Assembly: GCA_029946065.1 (NCBI GenBank)
Contig: JAQSDU010000011.1
Location: 124,001 to 188,000, forward strand
Direction: 5' to 3'
Length of the DNA stretch: 64,000 bases
Source of the DNA: Flavobacterium sp.
GTDB taxonomy: Bacteria; Bacteroidota; Bacteroidia; Flavobacteriales; Flavobacteriaceae
Under the pieces are notes generated by a model that was given only the letters and a program-made list of their open reading frames with translations, had not been told where the DNA came from and did no database searches. The position numbers and the translations under genes are program-made. Shown piece after piece: positions 54,237-63,037 of the stretch. How positions within the stretch are numbered: the stretch's first letter is position 1; each line of letters opens with the position of its first letter.

Positions 54237-55379
54237 ATGAAAAATATTATAATTTTAATTGCAATCATCTCCGTCTACTCTTGTGCATCAGTAGCGCAGT
54301 CAACAGATGGTTTTCAGTTGTCTGATAAAGATGCCACTGCCGAAACCGTAGCGTTATACCAAAACCTCAACCGATTGACACAAAAAGGAATATTATTCGG
54401 TCATCAAGATGATCTGGCTTATGGTGTAAACTGGAAATATGAACCCGGACGAAGCGATGTAAAAGATGTTACGGGCGATTATCCAGCGGTTTATGGATGG
54501 GATCTGGGCGGACTCGAGAAGAAATCCGATAAAGATATTGACGGTGTTCCGTTTGTCAATATTAGACAATATATTAAAGATGCTCAAAAGCGTGGTGGAA
54601 TAACAACGCTAAGCTGGCACATGGACAATCCGTTAACAGGAAAAAATGCCTGGGATACGACGCCAAAATCGCTTGCCTCGATTTTACCAGGTGGTCCAAG
54701 TCACGAAAAATACAAATCTTGGCTGGATGAAGCAGTAAAATATCTCAAAACAATCAAGGACGACAACGGAAAGCCGATTCCGATTTTATACCGTCCATTT
54801 CATGAGCTTACAGGCGATTGGTTTTGGTGGTGCAAGAACAACGGGAGTCCCGAAGATTTTAAAACGGTTTGGAAATTTACAGTCGATTATTTCAAAAGCA
54901 AAGGAATTCACAACCTTATATACGTTTACAACACTTCAAAAGTGGCAACCCGCGAAGAATACCTCGAATATTATCCAGGCGCAGCCTATGCCGATATTTT
55001 AAGCTTCGATAATTATCAATACAATGATCCTACAACAGACGACTCATTCATAAAAGATTGCCTCAATGTGTTTGACATCATGGACAAAATTGCTACTGAA
55101 CAACATAAATTTATGGCTTTTGCCGAAACCGGTTACGAGCAGCTGCCCTACAACAAATGGTGGACGGAAACTTTGATGAATGCAATGGGGAATTACAAAA
55201 TTTCCTATGTCTTGGTCTGGAGAAATCACGGTTGGAATGAATACATAACGCCACCACATATGCATTATTACGCACCCTACAAAGGCCATCCGAATGAAAA
55301 AGATTTTGTCGATTTTTACAATTTTGACAAAATATTATTTGAAAAAGAAGCCAAAGAAGCGCAACTCTATAAAAAATAA
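54237..55379 (+). CDS. GH26 beta-mannanase / mannobiohydrolase
   Basis: The product has 380 residues. The lipoprotein leader (IIILIAIISVYSC) is followed by a GH26 barrel: KGILFGHQDDLAYGVNW, GWDLGGLEK, WHMDNP. Acid/base Glu190 in RPFHELTGDWFWW and nucleophile Glu297 in AETGYEQL are intact. Homologues next to mannosylglucose phosphorylase (ManA of B. fragilis) release mannobiose from mannan. It opens the plus arm, 20 bp upstream of a symporter. Confidence 0.95.
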   Translation: MKNIIILIAIISVYSCASVAQSTDGFQLSDKDATAETVALYQNLNRLTQKGILFGHQDDLAYGVNWKYEPGRSDVKDVTGDYPAVYGWDLGGLEKKSDKDIDGVPFVNIRQYIKDAQKRGGITTLSWHMDNPLTGKNAWDTTPKSLASILPGGPSHEKYKSWLDEAVKYLKTIKDDNGKPIPILYRPFHELTGDWFWWCKNNGSPEDFKTVWKFTVDYFKSKGIHNLIYVYNTSKVATREEYLEYYPGAAYADILSFDNYQYNDPTTDDSFIKDCLNVFDIMDKIATEQHKFMAFAETGYEQLPYNKWWTETLMNAMGNYKISYVLVWRNHGWNEYITPPHMHYYAPYKGHPNEKDFVDFYNFDKILFEKEAKEAQLYKK

Positions 55380-55399
55380 CAACCTTATACAAGCCCTAA

Positions 55400-57325
55400 A
55401 TGAAGCTATCTAATATCGATCTTATCATCATTGCCGCCTATTTCATTCTTATGATTGCAATTGGTTTTATAATGAAAAACCGCGCCAAACGCAGCAAGGA
55501 CAATTACCTTATGGCAGGTAAAAAATTACCTTGGTACATGCTGGGACTTAGTGATGCAAGTGATATGTTCGATATTTCAGGGACAATGCTATTGGTTAGC
55601 ATGGCATTTCTTTATGGATTTAAAAGTGTATGGATACCATGGATGTGGCCGGTGTTCAACCAGGTTTTTCTGATGGTTTTCCTAAGCAAATGGCTGCGAC
55701 GCAGTAATGCAACAACCGGGGCAGAATGGCTCGGAACACGTTTTGGATTGTCGGATAAAGGTGTAAGACAAAGCCATGCGATAGTTGTTGTATTTGCATT
55801 GATGCTCTGCATCGGCTACATGGCATATGCGTTTGTCGGCGTTGGTGAATTCCTAGAAATTTTTATTCCGTATGAAGCAATAAAAGAATATATCCCGTTT
55901 TTAGACAACCATTTGGAGCGTTTCACACCAGGTACAACAGAATTTGAAACTGCTTTGTATGCCGCAAAAAATTTGACTGCCCAGTTTTATGGTGTGAGTA
56001 TCTGTGTTGTCGCTACTTTTTACAGCATTATAGGTGGGATGCATGGCATTGTACTGGCCGATTTCATCAAATATATGATTATGATCTTCTGCTCTATATG
56101 TGTCGGAACAATCGCAATGACACATCTCGCCAATTCAAACATTGTTATACTTGACCAATTACCACTCGGATGGGATAACCCGCTTTTCGGAAAAGAACTT
56201 GGCCTTGACTGGAGCCATATTCTCGCAGATGCGCAGTTAAAACTACAAAAGGATGGTTATAAATTGTTTTCAGCCATTGTAAGCATGATGTTTTTTTCTG
56301 GCGTATTGAAAAGTCTTGCAGGACCTGCGCCAAACTACGATTGCCAAAAAATATTGAGTACAAAATCTCCTGAGGAGGCTAGTAAAATGAGTGGGTTTAT
56401 TTCTATTATTCTACTCCCTATCCGTTATTTTATGACAATGGGGCTATGCATTTTAGGAGTTCTGTATTTCAAAGAGTTGGCATTACATCATACCGCAGAA
56501 GGAATCAATTTTGAAAGTATAATGCCTGCAGTAATTAATAAGTATTTACCCGTAGGATTGGTCGGATTGGTACTTGCAGGTTTTCTTGGTGCCTTTATGA
56601 GCAATTTTTCAGGAACCTTAAATGCTGGTCAGGCCTACATTGTAAATGATATCTATCTGAAATATTTTAAGCCTGATGCCAGCCGTAAGCAGGTAATCAA
56701 TATGGGCTACCTATCTGGTACGGTAATGGTGATCCTCGGCGTCGGTCTTGGCCTTTTAATTAAAGATGTAAATATGATTTTTAATATCATCACTGCCGGC
56801 TTATATGGTGGATTTGTATGCGCTAACATATTAAAATGGTACTGGTGGCGCTTTAACGCTAATGGATATTTTTACGGAATGCTCGCAGGTATTATAGCAA
56901 GCGCGATTCCTCCGGCGCTATCCGTTTCGGGCGTTACTCATTATTTTGATGGTACACGGATGTTGTATTTTTTTCCAATTTTTTTCGTAATCCAGTTGAT
57001 TGCATGTGTAGCAGGCTCTTATGCCGCACCGCCAACAAATAGTGAAACACTGCTTTCTTTCTACAAAACAGTTCGTCCATGGGGCTTCTGGAAACCCGTA
57101 CACGAGCAGGCTCTTGCCGAAGATGCCGCTTTTGAGAGCAATAAGAATTTTGGTATAAATATGCTTAACGTTGGACTGGGTATTTGCGGACAAATATTGC
57201 TGACGCTTTTACCTATGTATCTTATCATATCCAATTGGAAAGCTTTTATTATAGTATTGCTGTTACTTATAGGTATCGCAATAACAATGAGAAAAACATG
57301 GTGGCAACGCCTTAGTGATTATTAA
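55400..57325 (+). CDS. Sodium:solute symporter (mannobiose/mannosylglucose transporter)
   Basis: The product has 641 residues with about 14 membrane helices. NIDLIIIAAYFILMIAIGF, DNYLMAGKKLPW and GFLGAFMSNFSGTLNAGQAYI are SSS-family motifs; the last contains the Na+-site Ser pattern. The position between GH26 and the phosphorylase in the B. fragilis-type mannan operon indicates uptake of mannobiose across the inner membrane; direct transport has not been tested here. Confidence 0.9.
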   Translation: MKLSNIDLIIIAAYFILMIAIGFIMKNRAKRSKDNYLMAGKKLPWYMLGLSDASDMFDISGTMLLVSMAFLYGFKSVWIPWMWPVFNQVFLMVFLSKWLRRSNATTGAEWLGTRFGLSDKGVRQSHAIVVVFALMLCIGYMAYAFVGVGEFLEIFIPYEAIKEYIPFLDNHLERFTPGTTEFETALYAAKNLTAQFYGVSICVVATFYSIIGGMHGIVLADFIKYMIMIFCSICVGTIAMTHLANSNIVILDQLPLGWDNPLFGKELGLDWSHILADAQLKLQKDGYKLFSAIVSMMFFSGVLKSLAGPAPNYDCQKILSTKSPEEASKMSGFISIILLPIRYFMTMGLCILGVLYFKELALHHTAEGINFESIMPAVINKYLPVGLVGLVLAGFLGAFMSNFSGTLNAGQAYIVNDIYLKYFKPDASRKQVINMGYLSGTVMVILGVGLGLLIKDVNMIFNIITAGLYGGFVCANILKWYWWRFNANGYFYGMLAGIIASAIPPALSVSGVTHYFDGTRMLYFFPIFFVIQLIACVAGSYAAPPTNSETLLSFYKTVRPWGFWKPVHEQALAEDAAFESNKNFGINMLNVGLGICGQILLTLLPMYLIISNWKAFIIVLLLLIGIAITMRKTWWQRLSDY

Positions 57326-57350
57326 AATTAAGAATATTAAAAACTGAATT

Positions 57351-58538
57351 ATGCTGAATACACAGCCAATAGAGAAAATCCACAATTTTGATGAGTTGAT
57401 GAAGCATCATCATGAATTGATCGAAAAGCCAAATCACCCTTTGAACGCATCAAACGGCGTCTTTAAAAGGTATGAAAACCCCATCTTAACCGCCTCCCAC
57501 ACTCCTGTTGAATGGCGTTATGATTTAAATGCTAGAACGAATCCTTTCGGCTTGGAACGCATCGGAATTAATGCGACTTTTAACGCAGGGGCCATTAAAT
57601 GGAATGACAAATATGTTCTGGCAGTGCGTGTTGAAGGGGCCGACAGAAAATCATTTATTGCTATTGCCGAAAGCCCTAACGGTACGGATAACTTCCGGTT
57701 TTGGGAAAAGCCATGCGTAATTCCACAAACAGATGTCGCAGATACCAATGTTTATGATATGCGCCTTACCAAGCATGAGGACGGATGGATATACGGAATT
57801 TTCTGTACCGAAAGAAAAGATCCAAAAGCTACCTCTGGCGATACCAGCGCTGCAATTGCCAACGCCGGAATTGCCCGCACAAAAGATTTAGTCCAATGGG
57901 AAAGATTACCCGATTTGATATCAAACACAGGACAGCAGCGTAATGTTGTATTACATCCAGAATTTGTCAATGGAAAATATGCCCTTTATACACGCCCGCA
58001 AGATGGTTTTATAGACGTGGGAAGTGGCGGAGGTATTGGTTTGGGATACGTCGATAATATGGAAAATCCTGTAGTGAAAAACGAGAAGATTATATTTGGA
58101 AAAGTATATCATACTATTTATGAACTTAAGAATGGCTTGGGTCCGGCACCAATCAAAACTTCAAAAGGATGGCTCCACATGGCGCATGGTGTTCGCAACA
58201 CTGCAGCAGGGTTGCGCTACACTTGTTACTTATTCATGACTGATTTGACTGACATCTCGAAGGTAATCCATATTCCGGGAGGCCATTTCCTAGCGCCGGA
58301 TAGTTATGAAAGGGTTGGAGACGTTTCCAATGTGCTGTTTTCTAATGGATGGATAGAAGATAACGACGGTACGGTTTATATTTATTATGCCTCTTCAGAC
58401 ACACGTATGCACGTTGCAGTATCTTCTATCGAAAAATTAGTTGATTATGTAATGAATACTCCTGAAGATACCTTTACCTCCGCAGGCTCGGTACAGACGA
58501 TTATTGACATTATCGACAGGAATAAAGAAATACAATAA
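57351..58538 (+). CDS. mgp: GH130 4-O-beta-D-mannosyl-D-glucose phosphorylase
   Basis: The product has 395 residues, cytoplasmic (no signal). GVFKRYENPILTASHTPVEW, RIGINATFNAGAIKWNDKY and PNGTDNFRFWEKP, with VYDMRLTKHEDGWIYGIFCTERKDP, follow the GH130_1 pattern; the acid Asp is in the DMR motif. The enzyme splits mannosylglucose with phosphate into mannose-1-phosphate and glucose. It lies between the transporter and the epimerase that makes its substrate, as in B. fragilis. Confidence 0.95.
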   Translation: MLNTQPIEKIHNFDELMKHHHELIEKPNHPLNASNGVFKRYENPILTASHTPVEWRYDLNARTNPFGLERIGINATFNAGAIKWNDKYVLAVRVEGADRKSFIAIAESPNGTDNFRFWEKPCVIPQTDVADTNVYDMRLTKHEDGWIYGIFCTERKDPKATSGDTSAAIANAGIARTKDLVQWERLPDLISNTGQQRNVVLHPEFVNGKYALYTRPQDGFIDVGSGGGIGLGYVDNMENPVVKNEKIIFGKVYHTIYELKNGLGPAPIKTSKGWLHMAHGVRNTAAGLRYTCYLFMTDLTDISKVIHIPGGHFLAPDSYERVGDVSNVLFSNGWIEDNDGTVYIYYASSDTRMHVAVSSIEKLVDYVMNTPEDTFTSAGSVQTIIDIIDRNKEIQ

Positions 58539-58541
58539 CCG

Positions 58542-59756
58542 ATGCCAGACATAAAATTACAGTCGTTTGAAAATCAGCTGAATCATGAACTTGAAAATAT
58601 ATTAAGTTACTGGCTTACCAAAACTTTCGATTTTAAAAATGAAGGTTATATAGGTCAGATTGATTTTTCTGAAAAACAAAATTTCAAGGCTGTAAAAGGG
58701 TCCGTATTAAACGCTCGAATTTTATGGACCTTTTCAGCGGCGTATCAGATATTTCCAAATGATCGCGTGTTGGGCGGTGCAAAGCGGGCATTTGATTTTA
58801 TACATAAATATTGCTATAGTAAGAATTCAGGTGTTTACTGGAGTGTCACCTCAGAAGGCAAGCCGTTTGATTCAAAAAATCAAATTTATGCATTGGCGTT
58901 CACGATATATGGCGCAACAGAATATTATCTGATTTCTAAGGATGAACGGGCACTGGATATGGCGAAAGATATTTTCGGACTTATTCAGAAACACAGTTAC
59001 GACAAAATCAATGGCGGTTATTTTGAAGCTTTTACTGCCGACTGGAAGCAAATTGAGGATCTGCGACTGAGCGACAAAGATGCAAACGAAAAAAAGACAA
59101 TGAATACGCATCTTCACATCGTTGAAGCATATACTAATCTTTACAAAGTTTGGCCAAATGAGGATTTGAAGCTGGCAATCATCAAATTACTCAAAGTTAT
59201 CGAAACTCATTTTATAAACCACATGTCAGGGCATCTCAAACTCTTTTTTGACGAAGAGTGGAATGAAAAACCAGACGTTATATCCTACGGGCATGATATA
59301 GAGGCCGCATGGTTGTTACTACAATGTGCTGAGGTAACTAACGAAAAGGATTTGATTGAACGATACCAGAAATATGCCATCTTAATGGCAGATGCAACTT
59401 TCGAAGGAATAGATACTAATGACGGTGGGTTGTGGTATGAGTATCTTCCGTCCGAAAAAATGCTTATAACAGAAAAACATTGGTGGCCGCAATCTGAATT
59501 ACTTATTGGCTTGTTTAACGCTTGGGAACTGACAAACGATAAAAAATATCTTGATGCAGTTTATAAAAATTGGGAATTTATTGGTAATCATATACTTGAC
59601 AAAAAAAACGGCGAATGGATTTGGGGAATTAATAGCGATAATACTCCTATAAAAAAGGACAAGGTGGGGTTCTGGAAATGTCCCTATCATAACTCAAGAG
59701 CCTGTATTGAGATTTTAAAACGAATTAAAAAGATTGAAAATGAAAAAGCCTATTAG
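58542..59756 (+). CDS. Cellobiose 2-epimerase (AGE family)
   Basis: The product has 404 residues, cytoplasmic. The (alpha/alpha)6-barrel motifs are visible: LNARILWTFSAAYQI, YALAFTIYGATEYYL, NTHLHIVEAYTNLY, YGHDIEAAWLLLQCA and KHWWPQSELLIG, with the catalytic His residues in TH, GHD and KHWWPQ. It epimerises the reducing-end mannose of mannobiose to give mannosylglucose, the substrate of the GH130. It begins 3 bp after that gene and overlaps the next. Confidence 0.95.
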   Translation: MPDIKLQSFENQLNHELENILSYWLTKTFDFKNEGYIGQIDFSEKQNFKAVKGSVLNARILWTFSAAYQIFPNDRVLGGAKRAFDFIHKYCYSKNSGVYWSVTSEGKPFDSKNQIYALAFTIYGATEYYLISKDERALDMAKDIFGLIQKHSYDKINGGYFEAFTADWKQIEDLRLSDKDANEKKTMNTHLHIVEAYTNLYKVWPNEDLKLAIIKLLKVIETHFINHMSGHLKLFFDEEWNEKPDVISYGHDIEAAWLLLQCAEVTNEKDLIERYQKYAILMADATFEGIDTNDGGLWYEYLPSEKMLITEKHWWPQSELLIGLFNAWELTNDKKYLDAVYKNWEFIGNHILDKKNGEWIWGINSDNTPIKKDKVGFWKCPYHNSRACIEILKRIKKIENEKAY

Positions 59757-60963
59757 TTTAATTTTAGCCATGATTTTCGCAATTGGCTGTTCCTCCGGGA
59801 AAGATGATGTCGTTGAAGAAAATCCGAATCCTCAACCGGTTGAAAATGATATACTCACCACTGCAAATGCACGCAGTTACATGGTTGATCCTAATGCGAC
59901 CGACGAAACCGTTGCATTATTCTATAACTTAAAAAAACTATCCAAAACGAGATTCGCAATTGGTCAACAAGACGCATTCAACAGTTTTTATCAGGATGCT
60001 TCCGGCGATTCCGATATCAAAAAAACAACAGGCCATGATCCAGCAATGCTAGGCTCTGACTTTATGTTCATAACAGACAAAAATAATACCGGTGAAGCGT
60101 CGAACTGGTTTCACCAACAAGAAATAATTATTACCAACGACGCAAAAGAAGCCTACAGCAAAGGAATGATCAACATTTTTTGTTGGCACCTTCGCGAACC
60201 TTATCACGAGAATTCTTTCTATGCTGCCGATCTTACTACTGAAGAAAAAGCGTCCGCGTTTCGAAGCATTCTTCCAGGCGGTGCTAACCATGAATGGTTC
60301 AAATTAAAATTGAACAAGGTAGCAGAAGTAGCTTCAAATCTAAAAGATGCAAATAATAAGCTAATTCCGTTTATATTTAGGCCTTTTCACGAATTTGACG
60401 GTAGTTGGTTTTGGTGGGGAGCGCAATATTGTTCGGCAGACGAATACAAAACGGCTTATCAATTTGTAGTCGATTATTTAAAAAATACAAAAGGCGTCCA
60501 CAATATACTTTATGCATTTTCTCCTGACAATTCCTATAGCACAAGTGCCAATTATCTCAGCCGCTATCCCGGAGATGGGTATGTAGACATTTTAGGCATG
60601 GACAACTACGGCGACCTTAATAGCGGACAAGGCCAGACAGGTGCTGATCGCGCCAATACCAAATTGAAAATGGTAGACGAATTGGCAAAAACTAAAGTAA
60701 AAATTGCTGCGATGACAGAAACAGGCTATCGTGTGACCCAATCTAATCCTGCTGTTACCAATTGGTTCTCGACATATCTTTATAATACATTGACAGCAAA
60801 CAATATCGAAATAAGTTTTGTAATGTTTTGGAACAACAATCTCGACGGATATTATGTACCAGCTCCGGCTGCCTCGAACGCTTCAGACTTTAACAGTTTC
60901 TGTGTTAAACCAAGGGCTACACTTATCAATAACTTGCCTGATATGTATACCCTTCCTAATTAA
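59740..60963 (+). CDS. Second GH26 beta-mannanase lipoprotein
   Basis: The product has 407 residues from the ATG at 59740 (59734 is also possible). The lipobox is AIGC, followed by a flexible SSGKDDVVEENPNPQP linker. Acid/base Glu218 in FRPFHEFDGSWFWW and nucleophile Glu327 in MTETGYR are intact. FMDNYGD-type and WNNNLDGYYVPAP residues shape the cleft. The linker and anchor suggest display on the surface. The start overlaps the epimerase stop by 17 bases. Confidence 0.95.
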   Translation: MKKPISLILAMIFAIGCSSGKDDVVEENPNPQPVENDILTTANARSYMVDPNATDETVALFYNLKKLSKTRFAIGQQDAFNSFYQDASGDSDIKKTTGHDPAMLGSDFMFITDKNNTGEASNWFHQQEIIITNDAKEAYSKGMINIFCWHLREPYHENSFYAADLTTEEKASAFRSILPGGANHEWFKLKLNKVAEVASNLKDANNKLIPFIFRPFHEFDGSWFWWGAQYCSADEYKTAYQFVVDYLKNTKGVHNILYAFSPDNSYSTSANYLSRYPGDGYVDILGMDNYGDLNSGQGQTGADRANTKLKMVDELAKTKVKIAAMTETGYRVTQSNPAVTNWFSTYLYNTLTANNIEISFVMFWNNNLDGYYVPAPAASNASDFNSFCVKPRATLINNLPDMYTLPN

Positions 60964-60977
60964 TTTAGTTCCACGAC

Positions 60978-61514
60978 ATGAAATCATTGATTGCATTTTT
61001 ATTTTTAATTGTCACCATACCTATATTTGCACAAAAGAATTTGATATCGAACGGAAATTTCGATACTGATGCCACAAATTGGCGCGGAGATGCATTGAAA
61101 TTTAACCGTATTTATAAATATTCAGGAACCGGCAGCGGCATGATAAACCAGTTTGTTGGTGCTGAATGGAAAGGTGTCGACCAAATTTCTAATATTCCGA
61201 AAACCACTTATGCTATTGAATTTACCGTATTTATAAAATCAGAAGGCATTGAGGGAGGAAAGGAAAATTATAATGCTGGAGTGATGACTATAGAATTTAC
61301 TACCGCTGTTGGTCAAAGCGTCAGTTATGAAAACATTGCTGAGGTAAAAGGTAGCAATGATTGGAAGATGTACAAGCGAATTGTAATATTGCCACCAAAT
61401 GCGAAACAGTTCCGAACCATGCTCGCCTTAGCGCAAACGCCAGGAACAATATACTTTGATGACGTTAAAGCAGTTGCACTTTCTGAAGCAGAATATAACG
61501 AAATTAAGCATTAA
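60978..61514 (+). CDS. Secreted CBM-like carbohydrate-binding protein
   Basis: The product has 178 residues. The signal peptide (LIAFLFLIVTIPIFAQ) is followed by a single beta-sandwich beginning NLISNGNFDTDATNWRGDA, the usual CBM4_9-like opening (NGNFD...W). IYFDDVKAVALSEAEY ends the domain. No catalytic module is attached. It lies between a GH26 and a GH5 mannanase, so a free-standing mannan-binding module is likely. Confidence 0.8.
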   Translation: MKSLIAFLFLIVTIPIFAQKNLISNGNFDTDATNWRGDALKFNRIYKYSGTGSGMINQFVGAEWKGVDQISNIPKTTYAIEFTVFIKSEGIEGGKENYNAGVMTIEFTTAVGQSVSYENIAEVKGSNDWKMYKRIVILPPNAKQFRTMLALAQTPGTIYFDDVKAVALSEAEYNEIKH

Positions 61515-61521
61515 AAAAAAG

Positions 61522-62799
61522 ATGAAAAAAATTGTACCGATATTATTTTGTTTTGCCGCATCCCTGAATATTTCAGCGCAGTCCTTCATAACGGTGAAGG
61601 GAAATCAATTTATAAGAAACGGAAATCCTTACTACTACATAGGTGCCAACTACTGGTATGGTGCCATTCTTGGCTCAAAAAAGTATGGCGACCGTGACCG
61701 ACTCCAACGCGAATTGGATCAGATGCAGCAAAACGGTATCAACAATCTAAGGGTCTTAGTTGGCGCCGAAGGAGGATTATATGATTATACCGTAACCCCT
61801 GCCCTACAGAATCCACAAGGCGAATACAACTTGGAATTGTTGGACGGACTCGACTATTTTTTATCAGAAGTCGGAAAACGCAAGATGAATGTGGTTTTAT
61901 ATCTGACAAACAACTGGGAATGGTCAGGCGGCATGTCGCAATATCTTGAATGGAATGGCTATGGCGAAATTCCGAACCCTAATACAAAACCAGAAAATAC
62001 TTGGTCCAAATTTATGGATTACGTTTCAAAATTTCACAGTTGTGTGCCATGCAAAGTTGCCTTAGAAAACCACATTAAATTTATCATTTCCCGAGCCAAC
62101 AACTATACATCAAAAAAATATACCGATGACAGTGCGATAATGGCGTGGCAGGTTGCAAATGAACCACGAATTTTTACCAAGGACAATGAAATTGCTTTTA
62201 CAGGATGGCTAAATTCAGTCGTCGATTTAATTGACAGCATCGATAAAAATCATCTCATTTGCACCGGATCAGAAGGTAGCGCCGGATCAAATGAAGACTT
62301 AGCGACCTACGAACGAACACACAGCAATCCAAAGATTGACTACGTTACGATGCATATTTGGCCAAAAAACTGGGGCTGGTATAAAGCTGATGACGCAGCC
62401 GCTACACTGCCCGGAACAATCGAAAAAGCTAGCGAATATATCGAGCAACACATCAAAAGTGCCAAAAATCTTAAAAAACCAATCGTTATAGAGGAGTTCG
62501 GATTGCCTCGTGAGAACGAAAGTCTGTTGCCTTCCGCAACAACTATTAATAGGGATAAGCTTTACAAAATGTTCTTCGAAAGGATTGTTAAAAGCAAAAA
62601 AAACAAAGATTTCCTTGCAGGTGTAAATTTTTGGGGATATGGCGGCGAAGGAAAAGCGGTCAATGAAAAAGGAAAGTGGAATGCGGGCGACGCATTTACT
62701 GCAGATCCTCCACAAGAACCTCAGGGGCTTAATACCGTTTTTTATTCAGACAAATCGACTTTGCAAATGATAAAAGAGTATAACCTGAAACTGAAATAA
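61522..62799 (+). CDS. GH5 beta-mannanase (subfamily 7 type)
   Basis: The product has 425 residues from the ATG at 61522, 7 bp after the previous stop; an in-frame extension to 61456 overlaps that gene and is rejected. The signal peptide (IVPILFCFAASLNISAQ) is followed by FIRNGNPYYYIGANYWYGA, typical of GH5_7. Acid/base Glu214 in WQVANEPR and nucleophile Glu325 in VIEEFGLP are intact. NNWEWSGGM and YVTMHIWPKNWGWY line the cleft. It cleaves the beta-1,4-mannan backbone. Confidence 0.95.
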   Translation: MKKIVPILFCFAASLNISAQSFITVKGNQFIRNGNPYYYIGANYWYGAILGSKKYGDRDRLQRELDQMQQNGINNLRVLVGAEGGLYDYTVTPALQNPQGEYNLELLDGLDYFLSEVGKRKMNVVLYLTNNWEWSGGMSQYLEWNGYGEIPNPNTKPENTWSKFMDYVSKFHSCVPCKVALENHIKFIISRANNYTSKKYTDDSAIMAWQVANEPRIFTKDNEIAFTGWLNSVVDLIDSIDKNHLICTGSEGSAGSNEDLATYERTHSNPKIDYVTMHIWPKNWGWYKADDAAATLPGTIEKASEYIEQHIKSAKNLKKPIVIEEFGLPRENESLLPSATTINRDKLYKMFFERIVKSKKNKDFLAGVNFWGYGGEGKAVNEKGKWNAGDAFTADPPQEPQGLNTVFYSDKSTLQMIKEYNLKLK

Positions 62800-63037
62800 T
62801 CAGGACTGTAAAAAAAGTTTCAACTGAAGATATGCTGCTTGTCTGAAAATTGGTAATATACAACGTGGCAATATTACTAATTGGATTACCGAACTGGTAC
62901 CGACCATTTATTTGAGTCGAAATTATTCCATAGATAAAAATACTCGACAACAACAAACACTGTTGATACGTCTCTTATATCCTATAGTCAGTCTGTTATG
63001 GATATGGTTTAAGGTATAACTAATTTAGCGGGTTCAA
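62800..63037. other. Gap between convergent genes
   Basis: No gene, promoter or terminator with a convincing stem and T-run was seen between the GH5 and GH3 genes. Confidence 0.5.
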
